Positions 25,375-34,957 are shown, numbered from the stretch's first letter. The stretch: 64,000 nucleotides of DNA from Geobacteraceae bacterium (GCA_025355965.1 JANXYR010000055.1:1-64000), one strand, 5' to 3'. A program made the numbers and translations. Notes: generated by a model from the letters alone, not told the origin.

Positions 25375-25645
25375 GCAATTGCCCGAACTGCTGACTGTCG
25401 AACAGTTTGCCCAACGCCTCCAGGTGTCACGCGCCACCGTCTTTGCCTGGATACAAAAACAGATTCTTGTCCAGGGTCGGCACTTCCTCAAGATTGGCCG
25501 TGTCCTCCGCTTCACCTGGTCGGATGATTTTATTTCCCTGCTGCTAAAAGAATCCGCTGCGGCCGTGGCGGTTGCTCCCCCTGCCCTTTCACCTGTCGTT
25601 GTTTCCAGAAAGAAAACCGGCAGCTCGTTAAATTGGGAGTACTGA
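25364..25645 (+). CDS. Excisionase-like helix-turn-helix protein
   Basis: 93 residues from ATG 25364 (GGAGGG upstream). LLTVEQFAQRLQVSRATVFAW is split here as LLTVEQFAQRL and VSRATVFAWIQK; it is a MerR/excisionase-type winged helix, followed by RHFLKIGRVLRFTW and a short Ala/Pro/Val tail. Directly upstream of an integrase, it is probably the recombination directionality factor or a regulator of the element. Confidence 0.8.
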   Translation: MKNEQLPELLTVEQFAQRLQVSRATVFAWIQKQILVQGRHFLKIGRVLRFTWSDDFISLLLKESAAAVAVAPPALSPVVVSRKKTGSSLNWEY

Positions 25646-25707
25646 AAAATGAAACGGATGTGCTATGCTCATAACCGGACTTTAGAAGGTGGGTATTTTG
25701 TAGCGGA

Positions 25708-27069
25708 ATGGAGACTACTACCATGAAGCAATTACCTACTCTCGACGTGCTCTTTGACAACGAGGAGAAGAAACAAGGCAGCATCATCAGGAAAGCAGGC
25801 TCACGCAAGCTGTATGTCCTTTTCTATTACTTCAACAAGCGAGTAGAGAAGACCACCGGCCTTAACGACACCAAAAAGAACCGCGAAAAAGTGCGGCTCT
25901 GGCTTGATCGCATCATTGAACGCCGTGACGTTGGCAAATTGATCTTTGCTGAAGCTTTCCCAGGATCATCAGACAACGAGAAAGCATACTTTGCCAAGTT
26001 GGAAGGGTGGCAGTATTCACCTGAACCGAGGGATATTCTTTTTGAAGATTACGTTAAAGAATGGCTTCAGAATGTTTGGAGTCATTATGCCGAAGGAACC
26101 AAGAAAGATGATTACAAGCTGATTATCAATTCCTGGCTGCTGCCGCACTTCAAAGAGATGACTTTCTTTCAGATCAGCAGCGTGGAAATCCAGAAATTCA
26201 TTTCCACTATCAAATGGCGGCAAGGGGCTAAGAAGGGGCAACTACTCTCAAAAGCCAGGGCAAAGAATATTATCATTCCGCTTCGTACAATCTGGAATGA
26301 TGCCTGTGACCAATACCGCTGGATTCTGCACAATCCCTTCACCAATCTGAAAAAGCATCTTCCTAAGACTCCGGCTAAAAGAAGAGAAGGTTTCCGGTTC
26401 GATGAATGGACTGAATTTCTGAAACACGTTCACCCCTGGTATCAACCTGTTGTTGAATTGATGATGCTGACCGGTATGATTAATTCTGAAATAGCCGGTT
26501 TACGAGTAACCGACATCAAGCCGGATTATATTCTGGTGCAGCATACCATCGTCAGAGGGAAAGAAAACGACACTCCCAAGACCCTCTACCGGATCAGGAA
26601 GATACCGATCACCCAGGCCATCAGAAAACGGCTGGATATCCTCCTGGAGAGAAACTCCGGTGACAAACTGGTAACAACCAAGACCGGAACATATTTCAAC
26701 CCTGCCAATTTCAGAAAAGACATCTGGGAGAAAGCTGGTAAAGCCTGCGGGATTACCGACAAAGTACCTTACTCCATGCGCCATTCATTCGCAGCCTGGG
26801 CATTAACGCTGCGGATTGATCCTAATCGCTTGGTACGGCTCATGGGGCATGGTTCAAAGCAGATGATCTATGAGGTCTACGGTGATTACATCGAAGGGCT
26901 TGACGAGGACTTCTGGCAAATCCTGGAATACTTCGGTCAGGACTTCGCTCAACCGAAAAAGAAGCAATCAGCAACAATTGGCTACGGTCAAGTTGTTCCT
27001 TACCAGATGCAACATCCTGATTTTCCGCAGATAAACGAAGCCCCGATCTACTACAAAAACTCATTTTAG
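25708..27069 (+). CDS. Tyrosine-type site-specific integrase
   Basis: 453 residues with an N-terminal arm-binding domain (about 1-100), a core-binding SAM-like domain (105-200) and the catalytic domain. Arg358 (MRHSF), His381 (LMGH) and nucleophile Tyr391 (YEVYGDY) are present. The first catalytic arginine position falls in TGMINSEIAGL, where Ile258 stands where TGxR is usual, and the HxxR box has Tyr355 in place of His. I recall related integrases with TGMI at this place, so a shifted alignment or another arginine may serve. It ends 64 bases from the 3' end of tRNA-Gly, its likely attachment site. ATG 25723 is an alternative start with GGAG upstream. Confidence 0.92.
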   Translation: METTTMKQLPTLDVLFDNEEKKQGSIIRKAGSRKLYVLFYYFNKRVEKTTGLNDTKKNREKVRLWLDRIIERRDVGKLIFAEAFPGSSDNEKAYFAKLEGWQYSPEPRDILFEDYVKEWLQNVWSHYAEGTKKDDYKLIINSWLLPHFKEMTFFQISSVEIQKFISTIKWRQGAKKGQLLSKARAKNIIIPLRTIWNDACDQYRWILHNPFTNLKKHLPKTPAKRREGFRFDEWTEFLKHVHPWYQPVVELMMLTGMINSEIAGLRVTDIKPDYILVQHTIVRGKENDTPKTLYRIRKIPITQAIRKRLDILLERNSGDKLVTTKTGTYFNPANFRKDIWEKAGKACGITDKVPYSMRHSFAAWALTLRIDPNRLVRLMGHGSKQMIYEVYGDYIEGLDEDFWQILEYFGQDFAQPKKKQSATIGYGQVVPYQMQHPDFPQINEAPIYYKNSF

Positions 27070-27132
27070 TGAAAGTTTTAGTGATAGTCGGGGCAAATCG
27101 TAGCGAATCATAAATGATTCTATGTACTTAAA

Positions 27133-27207
27133 TGGAGCGGGAAACGGGATTCGAACCCGCGACTTCGACCTTGGCAAGGTCGCACTCTACCACTGAGTTA
27201 TTCCCGC
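27133..27207 (-). tRNA. tRNA-Gly (anticodon GCC)
   Basis: 75 nt including encoded CCA. Acceptor GCGGGAA/TTCCCGC, D arm ACTC/GAGT, anticodon stem CGACC/GGTCG around TTGCCAA giving GCC, and T loop TTCGAAT. Its 3' end faces the integrase gene, the usual geometry for an element integrated into a tRNA. Confidence 0.96.
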
Positions 27208-27293
27208 TTGCGAGACCAGATTTATAGCAAATAGAGCTATTGGTGTCAACTTTTTTTAGCACTCAATGCATTTTTTCAATATGAGGACATATC

Positions 27294-28475
27294 TTACTGC
27301 AATGCCAGCAGCGTTCGGTAAGCTGAAACCAACTGCCTTGACCTGCTGTCCCAAGAATGTATTCTGATTACTCTCTCTGTGAGCCGCTCTGAAAGAGAAA
27401 TCATAAGGTCGCTGTTATGTATCGTTGAAATAATCGTGTTTGCCAGTAAAGCTTTATTTCCATGCTCAACATATATCCCGTCATCACCGAGAATCTCCCG
27501 ATTGATTTGATTATCAAACACAACTGTCGGCAGTCCACAAGCCATGTAATTGAACAATTTGCCATTGGCCTCGGTTTGTGACAATTTTGGCGACACTGCA
27601 AGGTCCCCGGCACTTAGGAAAAACGGAGCACGATCATAGCTCACACGCCCGGTGAAAGTGATTACATCTTCAATACCCATCTCAGCTGCCTTCCTCTGAT
27701 AATCCTTCTCGGGAAAACCCATAAGCAGAAACCGTATATCCGGGGATTCTTTTCTGACAAGTGCGATTACGTCCAACAACAGATCAACACCTTGATATTG
27801 ATTAAATAGGCCGAGATAAACCACCAGCTTTACATGGTCAGAAATTCCAAGCTCACGGCGAGCTTCTTTTCGAGGATAAGGTTTGAATATCTCCGTATCC
27901 ACTCCATCAATCAGATTGGTTACCTTCTCTGATTCAATTCCCCAATCGTTTATCAGTTCCTGGCGCCCTTTATCGGAACTGGTGATTATATGATCGGCGC
28001 GTCGGTCAATAAAACGTTCAATCAATTTAAATATTCTCAGCAGCGGCGATGTCGCGCTGAAAAATCCGTGATTGAGGGATTCACCACTCAAACTACCCTG
28101 ATAATCAAAGAGAAGTGGAATATGAAATAATCTCTTGAGAACAGAACCGATCAAAGTTCCTTCGTGCAAATGGGCATGAATCAGATGAGGGCGGAATGAG
28201 CGTGCTTCGGCAAGTGCCTTCCACAGCAGCAGAACATCAAGGTACGGCTTATGCCAGGAGGGACCAGCCTCTAGCTTGTTGTACCACGGCATCTGCGGTA
28301 TTCGCAGCACTCTAACCCCCGGCATATCCCGGCCAAGGTGGTACGTCACAATACAGACCTCGTGGCCAAGCTTCGTCAGCGCCCGCGCTTCCTCATATAT
28401 TCTGACATGACACCCCCTGTCGGCAAAATAGGGTGTTGGGGCGATCATCAGTACGCGGAGTGCGTCTTCAGTCAA
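27294..28475 (-). CDS. Glycosyltransferase, GT4 family
   Basis: 393 residues with the GT-B fold of GT4. The N-terminal domain opens with LMIAPTPYFADRGCHVRI, typical of enzymes with a glycine-rich loop that meets the acceptor. The C-terminal domain has VVYLGLFNQYQGVDLLL and the nucleotide-sugar E-x7-E region in QTEANGKLFNYMACGLP. It is cytoplasmic or membrane-attached and would transfer one sugar to a lipid-linked or polysaccharide acceptor. It overlaps the adjacent GT2 gene by eight bases. Sugar and acceptor are not readable. Confidence 0.88.
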   Translation of the reverse strand: MTEDALRVLMIAPTPYFADRGCHVRIYEEARALTKLGHEVCIVTYHLGRDMPGVRVLRIPQMPWYNKLEAGPSWHKPYLDVLLLWKALAEARSFRPHLIHAHLHEGTLIGSVLKRLFHIPLLFDYQGSLSGESLNHGFFSATSPLLRIFKLIERFIDRRADHIITSSDKGRQELINDWGIESEKVTNLIDGVDTEIFKPYPRKEARRELGISDHVKLVVYLGLFNQYQGVDLLLDVIALVRKESPDIRFLLMGFPEKDYQRKAAEMGIEDVITFTGRVSYDRAPFFLSAGDLAVSPKLSQTEANGKLFNYMACGLPTVVFDNQINREILGDDGIYVEHGNKALLANTIISTIHNSDLMISLSERLTERVIRIHSWDSRSRQLVSAYRTLLALQ

Positions 28476-29427
28476 GGTTTATCCTGTCTTTAACAACATA
28501 AATTGGCTTGCCTTGCGACTCAAAGTAGGTTCTTGCATTCAGCTCGCCAAGCAGCCCCAGTACAATAAACTGAACCCCCATAAAAAGCAGAAAGGCTGTC
28601 AGTATCAGCAGTGGATTCCTATTCATGCTGAGGTTCTCAAATATCTTCATATACAGGGTCATCGTTCCCGTACCCACTGCAGCAAACATGGTGTAAACGC
28701 CCCATTTCCCGAACAGCTGAATCGGCTTGGTGGAATAGGCCATCAAAAACTTGACCGTTAACAGATCAAGTACGACTCGCAGTGTTCTGGAGATGCCATA
28801 CTTACTGACCCCATGCAGGCGAGGGAAGTGATTTACCGGCAGTTCCGTTACTTTGGCACCGAACTGGGAGGCCAGCGCCGGAACAAAGCGATGCATTTCG
28901 CCGTACAGATTTATGCCATCCAACACTTCACGGCGATATGCCTTGAGCGTGCAGCCGTAATCATGCAGATGAACACCGGTCTGGCGGGAAATAAGGGAAT
29001 TTGCAATCATTGAGGGAATCTTACGGCTGATGAAAGTGTCTTTTCGATCACGACGCCACCCGGAAACAACATCATATCCTTCATGAATTTTGGCAACCAA
29101 TCGCGGTATATCAGCGGGGTCATTCTGCAGATCACCATCCATCGGAATAATTATGTCACCTTTTGCATAATCAAAGCCTGCCGACATTGCAGCTGTCTGG
29201 CCAAAATTTCTGCGAAAGCGAATAACTTTAAGGGCGGTATCTCTGGCAGCAAGCCTTGTAAGCACGCTATATGACTCATCAGAAGAACCATCATCAACCA
29301 TGACGATTTCATATGAACATCCCATTGCTTGCAATGCAGAAGTGATCGCAGAATATACCGCTTCTACGTTATCCTGCTCGTTGAACACCGGTACAACAAT
29401 ACTTATATCCACGTTTTTCTCCATCAA
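28468..29427 (-). CDS. GT2 glycosyltransferase with two C-terminal membrane helices
   Basis: 319 residues. The catalytic domain begins ISIVVPVFNEQDNVEAV and has the DXD in PMDGDLQNDP, followed by VVSGWRRDRKD and the MHRFVPALA segment. Two membrane helices near the end (about 230-250 and 265-290) make it the GtrB/ArnC/DPM1 type that loads a sugar onto undecaprenyl phosphate. It overlaps the GT4 gene, so both likely act in one envelope-glycan pathway. Confidence 0.88.
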   Translation of the reverse strand: MMEKNVDISIVVPVFNEQDNVEAVYSAITSALQAMGCSYEIVMVDDGSSDESYSVLTRLAARDTALKVIRFRRNFGQTAAMSAGFDYAKGDIIIPMDGDLQNDPADIPRLVAKIHEGYDVVSGWRRDRKDTFISRKIPSMIANSLISRQTGVHLHDYGCTLKAYRREVLDGINLYGEMHRFVPALASQFGAKVTELPVNHFPRLHGVSKYGISRTLRVVLDLLTVKFLMAYSTKPIQLFGKWGVYTMFAAVGTGTMTLYMKIFENLSMNRNPLLILTAFLLFMGVQFIVLGLLGELNARTYFESQGKPIYVVKDRINLD

Positions 29428-29482
29428 TTAAGTACCTGCAACTGCATAGTTAATTGTTCCTTAGTCAGCAAGTATCGGTCGA

Positions 29483-30439
29483 CTATTCAGGAAAGCTTTC
29501 CCCTAAACTCTTAATTTTTCTTATCCGTATGGAACTATCTTGAACCGGAGCCGGCCTCCCACACAGTAAACCCCACAGCAAACCGACTCCGTTCACGATA
29601 TGCATAAGAGGATAAATGCCGAGCAGGAGTAAAGAAAACAGACGTCCGGTCCGCTGCAACACACAGAGCAAACTTACTGAAGCTGCGCAAATATATATCA
29701 CGAGAGGAGAAAGCAGTATTAAATGTTTGATATATATCAGTGAGAGGACCAGATAAGCGACAAAAAAGAGCGGAATAAAGCTTGTTACCGAATATGAGCG
29801 AGTAATGAGAGTTTGTTGCCCCCTGCCACGTCCATAGTTAAACATCTGACGAATAAATGCCTTCAAAGTTTGGCGTTGACTGCGAAAGACAAGCATCGAC
29901 GGAGCGTGGAGCAAGCTGTAGCCAGCTGATGTAACCCGCTCCATAAATTCATTTTCCTCGTTTGGGTACAAACATTCGTTAAATCCGTTGAGATCGATAA
30001 AAACCGAGCGACGAACTGCAAGGTTGCACAAAATCAGCTCCTTATCAGTAGTCTTGCGTGTTTCACCATAAGTGCGATAGCGATTGCTTACGGCACCGGA
30101 ACCGAATTTAGAAGCAAGAGCTTGACCAAACAGCTGTTGAAGCCAGCTGTCTTCTACAGGTGTAAGTGATGGTCCACCTACAACAGCTACTAGAGGATCG
30201 CTCATTGCATCGTAGCAACAAGCCAGATTTTCAGGGATTATCAGCGAATCATCATCCAGGAAATACAGTATATCACCAACCGCCTCCCTCGCAGCCCGGT
30301 TACGCTGCTGACTTGGTGCACTCCCTTCAGCAAGAAGAATTTCATACCCTGGATCATCAGGCATGATCTTTTTGAGGTGCTGGCACGCAGCAACATAGCC
30401 ACCCGGCTTTACTGGAATAATTATAGAAATAGTTGACAT
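29483..30439 (-). CDS. GT2 glycosyltransferase, membrane-anchored
   Basis: 318 residues from ATG 30439; the upstream part of the open frame overlaps a terminator hairpin and is not coding. The domain starts ISIIIPVKPGG, with the DXD region as YFLDDDSLI and a later FNECLYPNEENEFMERV catalytic acid segment. Three hydrophobic helices fill the last third. It is probably an inner-membrane sugar transferase of the same cluster as the two glycosyltransferases downstream. Confidence 0.82.
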   Translation of the reverse strand: MSTISIIIPVKPGGYVAACQHLKKIMPDDPGYEILLAEGSAPSQQRNRAAREAVGDILYFLDDDSLIIPENLACCYDAMSDPLVAVVGGPSLTPVEDSWLQQLFGQALASKFGSGAVSNRYRTYGETRKTTDKELILCNLAVRRSVFIDLNGFNECLYPNEENEFMERVTSAGYSLLHAPSMLVFRSQRQTLKAFIRQMFNYGRGRGQQTLITRSYSVTSFIPLFFVAYLVLSLIYIKHLILLSPLVIYICAASVSLLCVLQRTGRLFSLLLLGIYPLMHIVNGVGLLWGLLCGRPAPVQDSSIRIRKIKSLGESFPE

Positions 30440-30452
30440 AGGCCCGCTACAC

Positions 30453-30480
30453 AAAAACACCGGGCGTACCCGGTGTTTTT
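30453..30480 (-). terminator. Intrinsic terminator of the resB-ccsA operon
   Basis: AAAAACACCGGG (30453-30464) pairs perfectly with CCCGGTGTTTTT (30469-30480) across a four-base loop. On the minus strand it follows ccsA by about 50 bases and ends in a T run. Confidence 0.85.
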
Positions 30481-30527
30481 GTTTCTATCTGAAGAAGTTT
30501 AAATATTGAACCGAAGAATGCCCAAAT

Positions 30528-31382
30528 CTATTTACCGCCGCCATAGCTATGAAGACCTGAGAGGAACAGATTGACCCCCAGGTAGCAAAAGATGGTGGCG
30601 GCGAAACCAATTACCGAGAGCCAGGCCGCGCGTTTGCCAACCCACCCTTTGGTGATGCGTGCGTGCAAAAAGGCGGCGTAGACAAACCATACAATTAGCG
30701 ACCATGTTTCCTTTGGGTCCCAGCTCCAGTAGGTGCCCCAGGCATAATTTGCCCAAGCAGCTCCGGTGATTATGCCCAGTGTCAAAAGCGGAAAACCAAT
30801 CATGATTGCACGATAATTAAGATCATCCAGTACCTTGAGTGGAGGAAACATGGACATAAGTCCGCCGGCCTGTGCTGACGAATCGGTAGCTTCAACGGCA
30901 GTTTTAATCAGATACATGATTGAAATTCCGCAAGCGACAGCAAATGCGGCATAACCGAGGAAGCAGGTAATTACATGGTAAAGCAGCCAGTTACTCTGTA
31001 GCGCCGGAACAAGCGGCTCAATGCCGGTGCTCATGCCAAGCTGTGCCCATGCCATACCCAACAGCGCAAACGGCACAACAAACGCCCCGACTATCCGATA
31101 TTTATAACGAATATCGATGTAGGCAAAAAGCAGAACGATCGTCCATGAAAAAAATACTATTGATTCATACAGGTTAGACATTGGCGCATGGCCGACGCCC
31201 AAATCATAGGACTCCTTCCAGCGGAGCCCGATTGCCACAGTTTGAACAGCAAGTCCAGCGTACGCGGTAAAACTGCCAGCCAAGCCGAGCGACTTGTTTT
31301 GGCTGGCCAGGAATGCAAAAAAAGCGAGCATTGAGATTAAATATGTAAAAGTTGTAATGTTAAAAAGCAGGGAACTAGTCAT
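30528..31382 (-). CDS. ccsA: Cytochrome c biogenesis protein CcsA (ResC-like)
   Basis: 284 residues with about eight membrane helices. The haem-handling WWD motif lies near residue 220 (WGTYWSWDPKETWSL), with conserved periplasmic histidines around it. With ResB it forms the system II cytochrome c synthase, which exports haem and attaches it to CxxCH proteins such as the triheme cytochrome at 15107. GGAGGT precedes the ATG. It follows resB by 16 bases. Confidence 0.93.
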   Translation of the reverse strand: MTSSLLFNITTFTYLISMLAFFAFLASQNKSLGLAGSFTAYAGLAVQTVAIGLRWKESYDLGVGHAPMSNLYESIVFFSWTIVLLFAYIDIRYKYRIVGAFVVPFALLGMAWAQLGMSTGIEPLVPALQSNWLLYHVITCFLGYAAFAVACGISIMYLIKTAVEATDSSAQAGGLMSMFPPLKVLDDLNYRAIMIGFPLLTLGIITGAAWANYAWGTYWSWDPKETWSLIVWFVYAAFLHARITKGWVGKRAAWLSVIGFAATIFCYLGVNLFLSGLHSYGGGK

Positions 31383-31398
31383 AAACTGTAAACCTCCA

Positions 31399-32745
31399 TT
31401 AAATTTTTAGATGCTGAAACTTTTCAGAAATGTCTTCAAACTGCATTTGGAATGCTGCCTGATTTTTATTTGCATTGCCATAAATATGGGCTTGCCCTTT
31501 TGATACGACTACCCAGACGCGCTTATGCGACATGAAAAAAGCGACGCCAATACCAATCACCATAAGGGTACATCCCAGCCAGACAACCCAGACGCCGGGG
31601 TCATTAGCCACCTGCAGGCCGGTATACATCTTGGCATCCGTGCCGATAAAAGCAAAGATCAGTTTGTCGCCCCGCATCTCGTCCAAGGTAGGGTTGTTCT
31701 TAAACACCTTGAAGTATCTTGGTTCTCCACCTTTTTCTTTCACGCCAACAACAGCGACCATCCCCTCACCTGGATTATCGGTCAGATCCACAATGGTTGC
31801 AGTGCGGCCATCCGGCAGGTCTGTCTGGGTGTCGGGACGCAGAGCAATCTGCTCAGTTTTGCCATTCTCCCGCTGCCTGACCGAAAATAAATAATTACTA
31901 GAATTGCTCGCCTGGCCATAGTTTGATTGATAAAAAGTGATCCCTTTGTAGGTCAGCGGCTCATTAACAATAACCTTTACCTGTGAATAACCGGGGACCG
32001 GTTTACCATTTTCCAAAACCGTCAAAGTACTCCTGAATTCCTTGGGTGCACCATTGGCATAAAACTCGACGTTAAACTTTTCGCAAAGAAGTTCAAAGCC
32101 GAGCGGCATCTGTTGACCGTTATGTTTTTGAAACACATTAACGCTGGTTCCTTCAACAATGGAGACAAACCCTTTATATCCGACTAAAGATCCAATTATT
32201 GCTCCTATAAAGATCACCAGAATGCTCAGGTGAACTACATATACGCCCAAGCGACACCAGGCAGTTTTCTGCGCAAAAAGATGATAATCACCATTATGCT
32301 CGGTGACCACCGGCGTGGAAAACTCTTTACTCAGAAATTCAACAAGTCTCTCTTTCCCTTTTTCAATGGATCCGGAAAATAATAGCTCTTTTTTTAACGG
32401 GAATGAGTTACGAAGCCCCTCCCCCAAAACAAGGGTTGGCTCACTGATAAATTTGAATACATGCGGCAGACGTTTAATGGAGCAAGAAACAAGGTTAATA
32501 CTAAACACGTACAGCAGGGTAATGAACCACCAGGAGTGGTACATATCAAAGAAACCGAGTTTGGAGTATATCTGCAGCTTGGATTGACTGATCTGAGCGA
32601 CATATTCTGGCGGCAGTGCACCCTGTGGCAAAACTGTGCCGATTATCGATGTCAAGGCCAGTGAAATCAGCAAAGAGAGTGTCAGTTTCAGAGAACAGAA
32701 AAAATCCCAGACGCTGTTAATAAAGTTTCGTTCAGTGGTTGCCAA
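31399..32745 (-). CDS. resB: Cytochrome c biogenesis protein ResB (Ccs1)
   Basis: 448 residues from a TTG at 32745, preferred because GGAG lies six bases upstream; the frame open to 32793 adds 16 residues with no ribosome site. Membrane helices at the N-terminus (LTLSLLISLALTSIIGTVLP), around 60-85 and 150-175, and a last one near 400 flank a large periplasmic domain. It is the partner of CcsA in haem ligation to apocytochromes c. It starts the operon; the region upstream is AT-rich. Confidence 0.9.
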   Translation of the reverse strand: MATTERNFINSVWDFFCSLKLTLSLLISLALTSIIGTVLPQGALPPEYVAQISQSKLQIYSKLGFFDMYHSWWFITLLYVFSINLVSCSIKRLPHVFKFISEPTLVLGEGLRNSFPLKKELLFSGSIEKGKERLVEFLSKEFSTPVVTEHNGDYHLFAQKTAWCRLGVYVVHLSILVIFIGAIIGSLVGYKGFVSIVEGTSVNVFQKHNGQQMPLGFELLCEKFNVEFYANGAPKEFRSTLTVLENGKPVPGYSQVKVIVNEPLTYKGITFYQSNYGQASNSSNYLFSVRQRENGKTEQIALRPDTQTDLPDGRTATIVDLTDNPGEGMVAVVGVKEKGGEPRYFKVFKNNPTLDEMRGDKLIFAFIGTDAKMYTGLQVANDPGVWVVWLGCTLMVIGIGVAFFMSHKRVWVVVSKGQAHIYGNANKNQAAFQMQFEDISEKFQHLKI

Positions 32746-32967
32746 TGGAATCTCCAAACTTGAGTATAGTGTAAGCTGTAGGACAACATGCATTTAATCA
32801 ATTTTGGACAATACCCCAAATTTCAAAAAAAATGCACCACTTTTTTCCATTCCCTATCGTTTTACTTAATTTTCATTCCAAGTGGCCTTAGGTAATGATC
32901 GCTTTCATTTTTATATTCATCGTGTATACTCAAAAGGCAATACAAATTATTTTTTTGCGGAGTGGTT

Positions 32968-33174
32968 ATGCCAGTTATTCTGGAAGCAATTCTCATTTCT
33001 GCCGGTATGCTCTTCATATTCGCCCTGGCATTCTTGGCCTTGTTTCTGCTAGCGATCAGCATGATGCCGATCGAGCGTGGTCTATCCAAAATGGTCTGGG
33101 ACGCAACAACACCTAAAAAGCGCGTTCCAACTCCGGCCAAGGGTTCTTTCCGTGATTTCAGTACCAAGCATTGA
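32968..33174 (+). CDS. Small single-helix membrane protein
   Basis: 68 residues from ATG 32968, with GGAG five bases upstream. One long hydrophobic helix (residues 5-33) is followed by a basic tail (KKRVPTPAKGSFRDF). An overlapping minus-strand frame of 101 codons lacks a ribosome site, and I prefer the plus one. No family recognised. Confidence 0.55.
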   Translation: MPVILEAILISAGMLFIFALAFLALFLLAISMMPIERGLSKMVWDATTPKKRVPTPAKGSFRDFSTKH

Positions 33175-33198
33175 TACGTTAATGTTGTGTCGTATCAA
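33171..33198. promoter_or_regulatory. Inverted repeat TTGATACG/CGTATCAA
   Basis: Eight-base perfect arms (33171-33178 and 33191-33198) separated by 12 bases, overlapping the stop of the small membrane protein gene. There is no T run, so it may be an operator for gabD or a weak terminator. Confidence 0.35.
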
Positions 33199-33412
33199 CG
33201 AGACCTGATACACGGGACAAATGTGGTAAAGAAGTTTTTAACTATTTGCCCTAAACCCATGAGAATGATTTCTAACTTACTAAAGGCTTCTCGAATTCGG
33301 GCAGCCTTTTTCAATACACAACCCTGACAAACAGGATAAGTAGTTAACAAAATTTGGCTTTGCAAAATGCCGCAGAAACTAATCTTAACTTACCAAGCGG
33401 AGGAATTAACGT

Positions 33413-34867
33413 ATGCTGCCACTGAAAGATCCGACCCTGCTGAAAAATCACTGTTATCTGGCTGGCGATTGGAGTAATGCCGACAACAATGAAACTATAA
33501 CGGTCACTAACCCGGCTACCGATAAAACGCTCGGTACGGTTCCAAAAATGGGCGCTGCCGAGACCCGCCGAGCAATTGACGCAGCCGCAGCCGCCCTACC
33601 AGCCTGGCGGGCAAGAACTGCGAAGGACCGCTCCAGCATTCTGAGACGCTGGTTCGAGCTAATCATGATCAACCAAGACGATCTTGCAGTCATCATGACT
33701 GCAGAGCAGGGAAAACCGTTGGCCGAGGCAAAGGGTGAAATTTCCTATGCTGCCTCCTTTATCGAGTGGTTTGCCGAAGAGGGTAAACGGGTCTACGGAG
33801 ATACTATCCCCGGTCACACAGCTGATAAGCGCATTGTTGTCATAAAAGAGCCGATCGGGGTCTGCGCTGCTATTACCCCCTGGAATTTCCCGGCTGCCAT
33901 GATTACCCGCAAAGCCGGACCGGCATTGGCTGCCGGCTGTACGATGGTTGTAAAACCTGCCAGTGCTACTCCTTTTTCAGCCCTGGCTCTGGCAGAGCTC
34001 GGGGAGCGTGCCGGAATTCCGGCGGGTGTTTTCAGTGTTCTAACAGGCTCCGCCTCTGCAATCGGTAACGAAATGACCGCTAATCCGCTCGTCCGTAAAC
34101 TAACCTTTACCGGATCGACTGAAATCGGAAAGCAGTTGATGGTGCAGTGTGCCGCCACCGTCAAGAAAGTTTCACTGGAACTGGGTGGCAATGCCCCGTT
34201 CATAGTATTTGATGATGCCGATCTTGATGCTGCCGTAGACGGCGCCATAGCATCCAAGTACCGTAACACTGGACAAACCTGCGTTTGCACTAACAGACTA
34301 TTAGTACAGTCTGGAGTTTACGATCTCTTTATACAAAAATTATCCGCTGCTGTAGCAAAAATGCAGATCGGTAACGGCTTGACAGGGGATGTCCAACAGG
34401 GGCCACTGATAAACATGGCTGCTGTAGAAAAAGTTGAGGAGCATATTGCCGATGCAACAGCTAAAGGCGCCAGAATAGTATGTGGCGGCAAGCGCCACAG
34501 TTTGGGCGGAACTTTTTTTGAGCCGACGATTGTGGCCGATGTCACCCCGGAGATGCTGGTTGCCCGCGAAGAGACTTTCGGCCCATTGGCTCCCGTATTC
34601 AGATTTTACAGCGACGCAGAAGCTATTCAAATGGCTAATGACACAGAATTCGGCCTGGCGTCATATTTCTACAGCCGTGATATAAGCCGCGTATGGCGTA
34701 TCGCCGAGGCATTGGAATACGGCATGGTCGGCATCAACACCGGCTTGATATCGACTGAAGTAGCCCCTTTTGGCGGAGTTAAGGAATCCGGGATAGGGCG
34801 CGAAGGCTCACACTATGGAATTGAGGAGTTCCTTGAGATCAAGTACCTCTGCCTGGGCGGAATTTGA
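33413..34867 (+). CDS. gabD: NAD(P)-dependent succinate-semialdehyde dehydrogenase
   Basis: 484 residues, the GabD length. Aldehyde dehydrogenase motifs are all present: PWNFPAAMITRK for cofactor entry, TFTGSTEIGK for the dinucleotide loop, the general base Glu in LELGGNAPF near residue 259, and nucleophile Cys in NTGQTCVCTNR near 293. It oxidises succinate semialdehyde to succinate. No GABA transaminase gene is near, so the aldehyde source is unknown. GGAGG precedes the ATG. Confidence 0.9.
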   Translation: MLPLKDPTLLKNHCYLAGDWSNADNNETITVTNPATDKTLGTVPKMGAAETRRAIDAAAAALPAWRARTAKDRSSILRRWFELIMINQDDLAVIMTAEQGKPLAEAKGEISYAASFIEWFAEEGKRVYGDTIPGHTADKRIVVIKEPIGVCAAITPWNFPAAMITRKAGPALAAGCTMVVKPASATPFSALALAELGERAGIPAGVFSVLTGSASAIGNEMTANPLVRKLTFTGSTEIGKQLMVQCAATVKKVSLELGGNAPFIVFDDADLDAAVDGAIASKYRNTGQTCVCTNRLLVQSGVYDLFIQKLSAAVAKMQIGNGLTGDVQQGPLINMAAVEKVEEHIADATAKGARIVCGGKRHSLGGTFFEPTIVADVTPEMLVAREETFGPLAPVFRFYSDAEAIQMANDTEFGLASYFYSRDISRVWRIAEALEYGMVGINTGLISTEVAPFGGVKESGIGREGSHYGIEEFLEIKYLCLGGI

Positions 34868-34920
34868 TCCTTGGTACAAGTGCTATTCCCCTTTGATTTG
34901 TGTTTATTGTGAAATTCATG

Positions 34921-34957
34921 TTGACAATTAACGTTCTTTCCTATAGAAATAGTAGAC
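34921..34957 (+). promoter_or_regulatory. Promoter of the Rrf2 regulator with possible Rrf2 half-site
   Basis: TTGACA at 34921 and TATAGA at 34942 are spaced 15 bases, tight but usable. The -10 region contains CTATAGAAAT, which matches CTATAGATAT in the cysK promoter region at 35447-35456, so the regulator may bind both. If this promoter is used the message would have almost no leader. Confidence 0.4.

Noticed and set aside
32862-33167. 101-codon minus-strand frame opposite the small membrane protein
   Set aside because: The plus-strand gene has GGAG at the correct distance and a clear membrane helix; the minus frame has neither.
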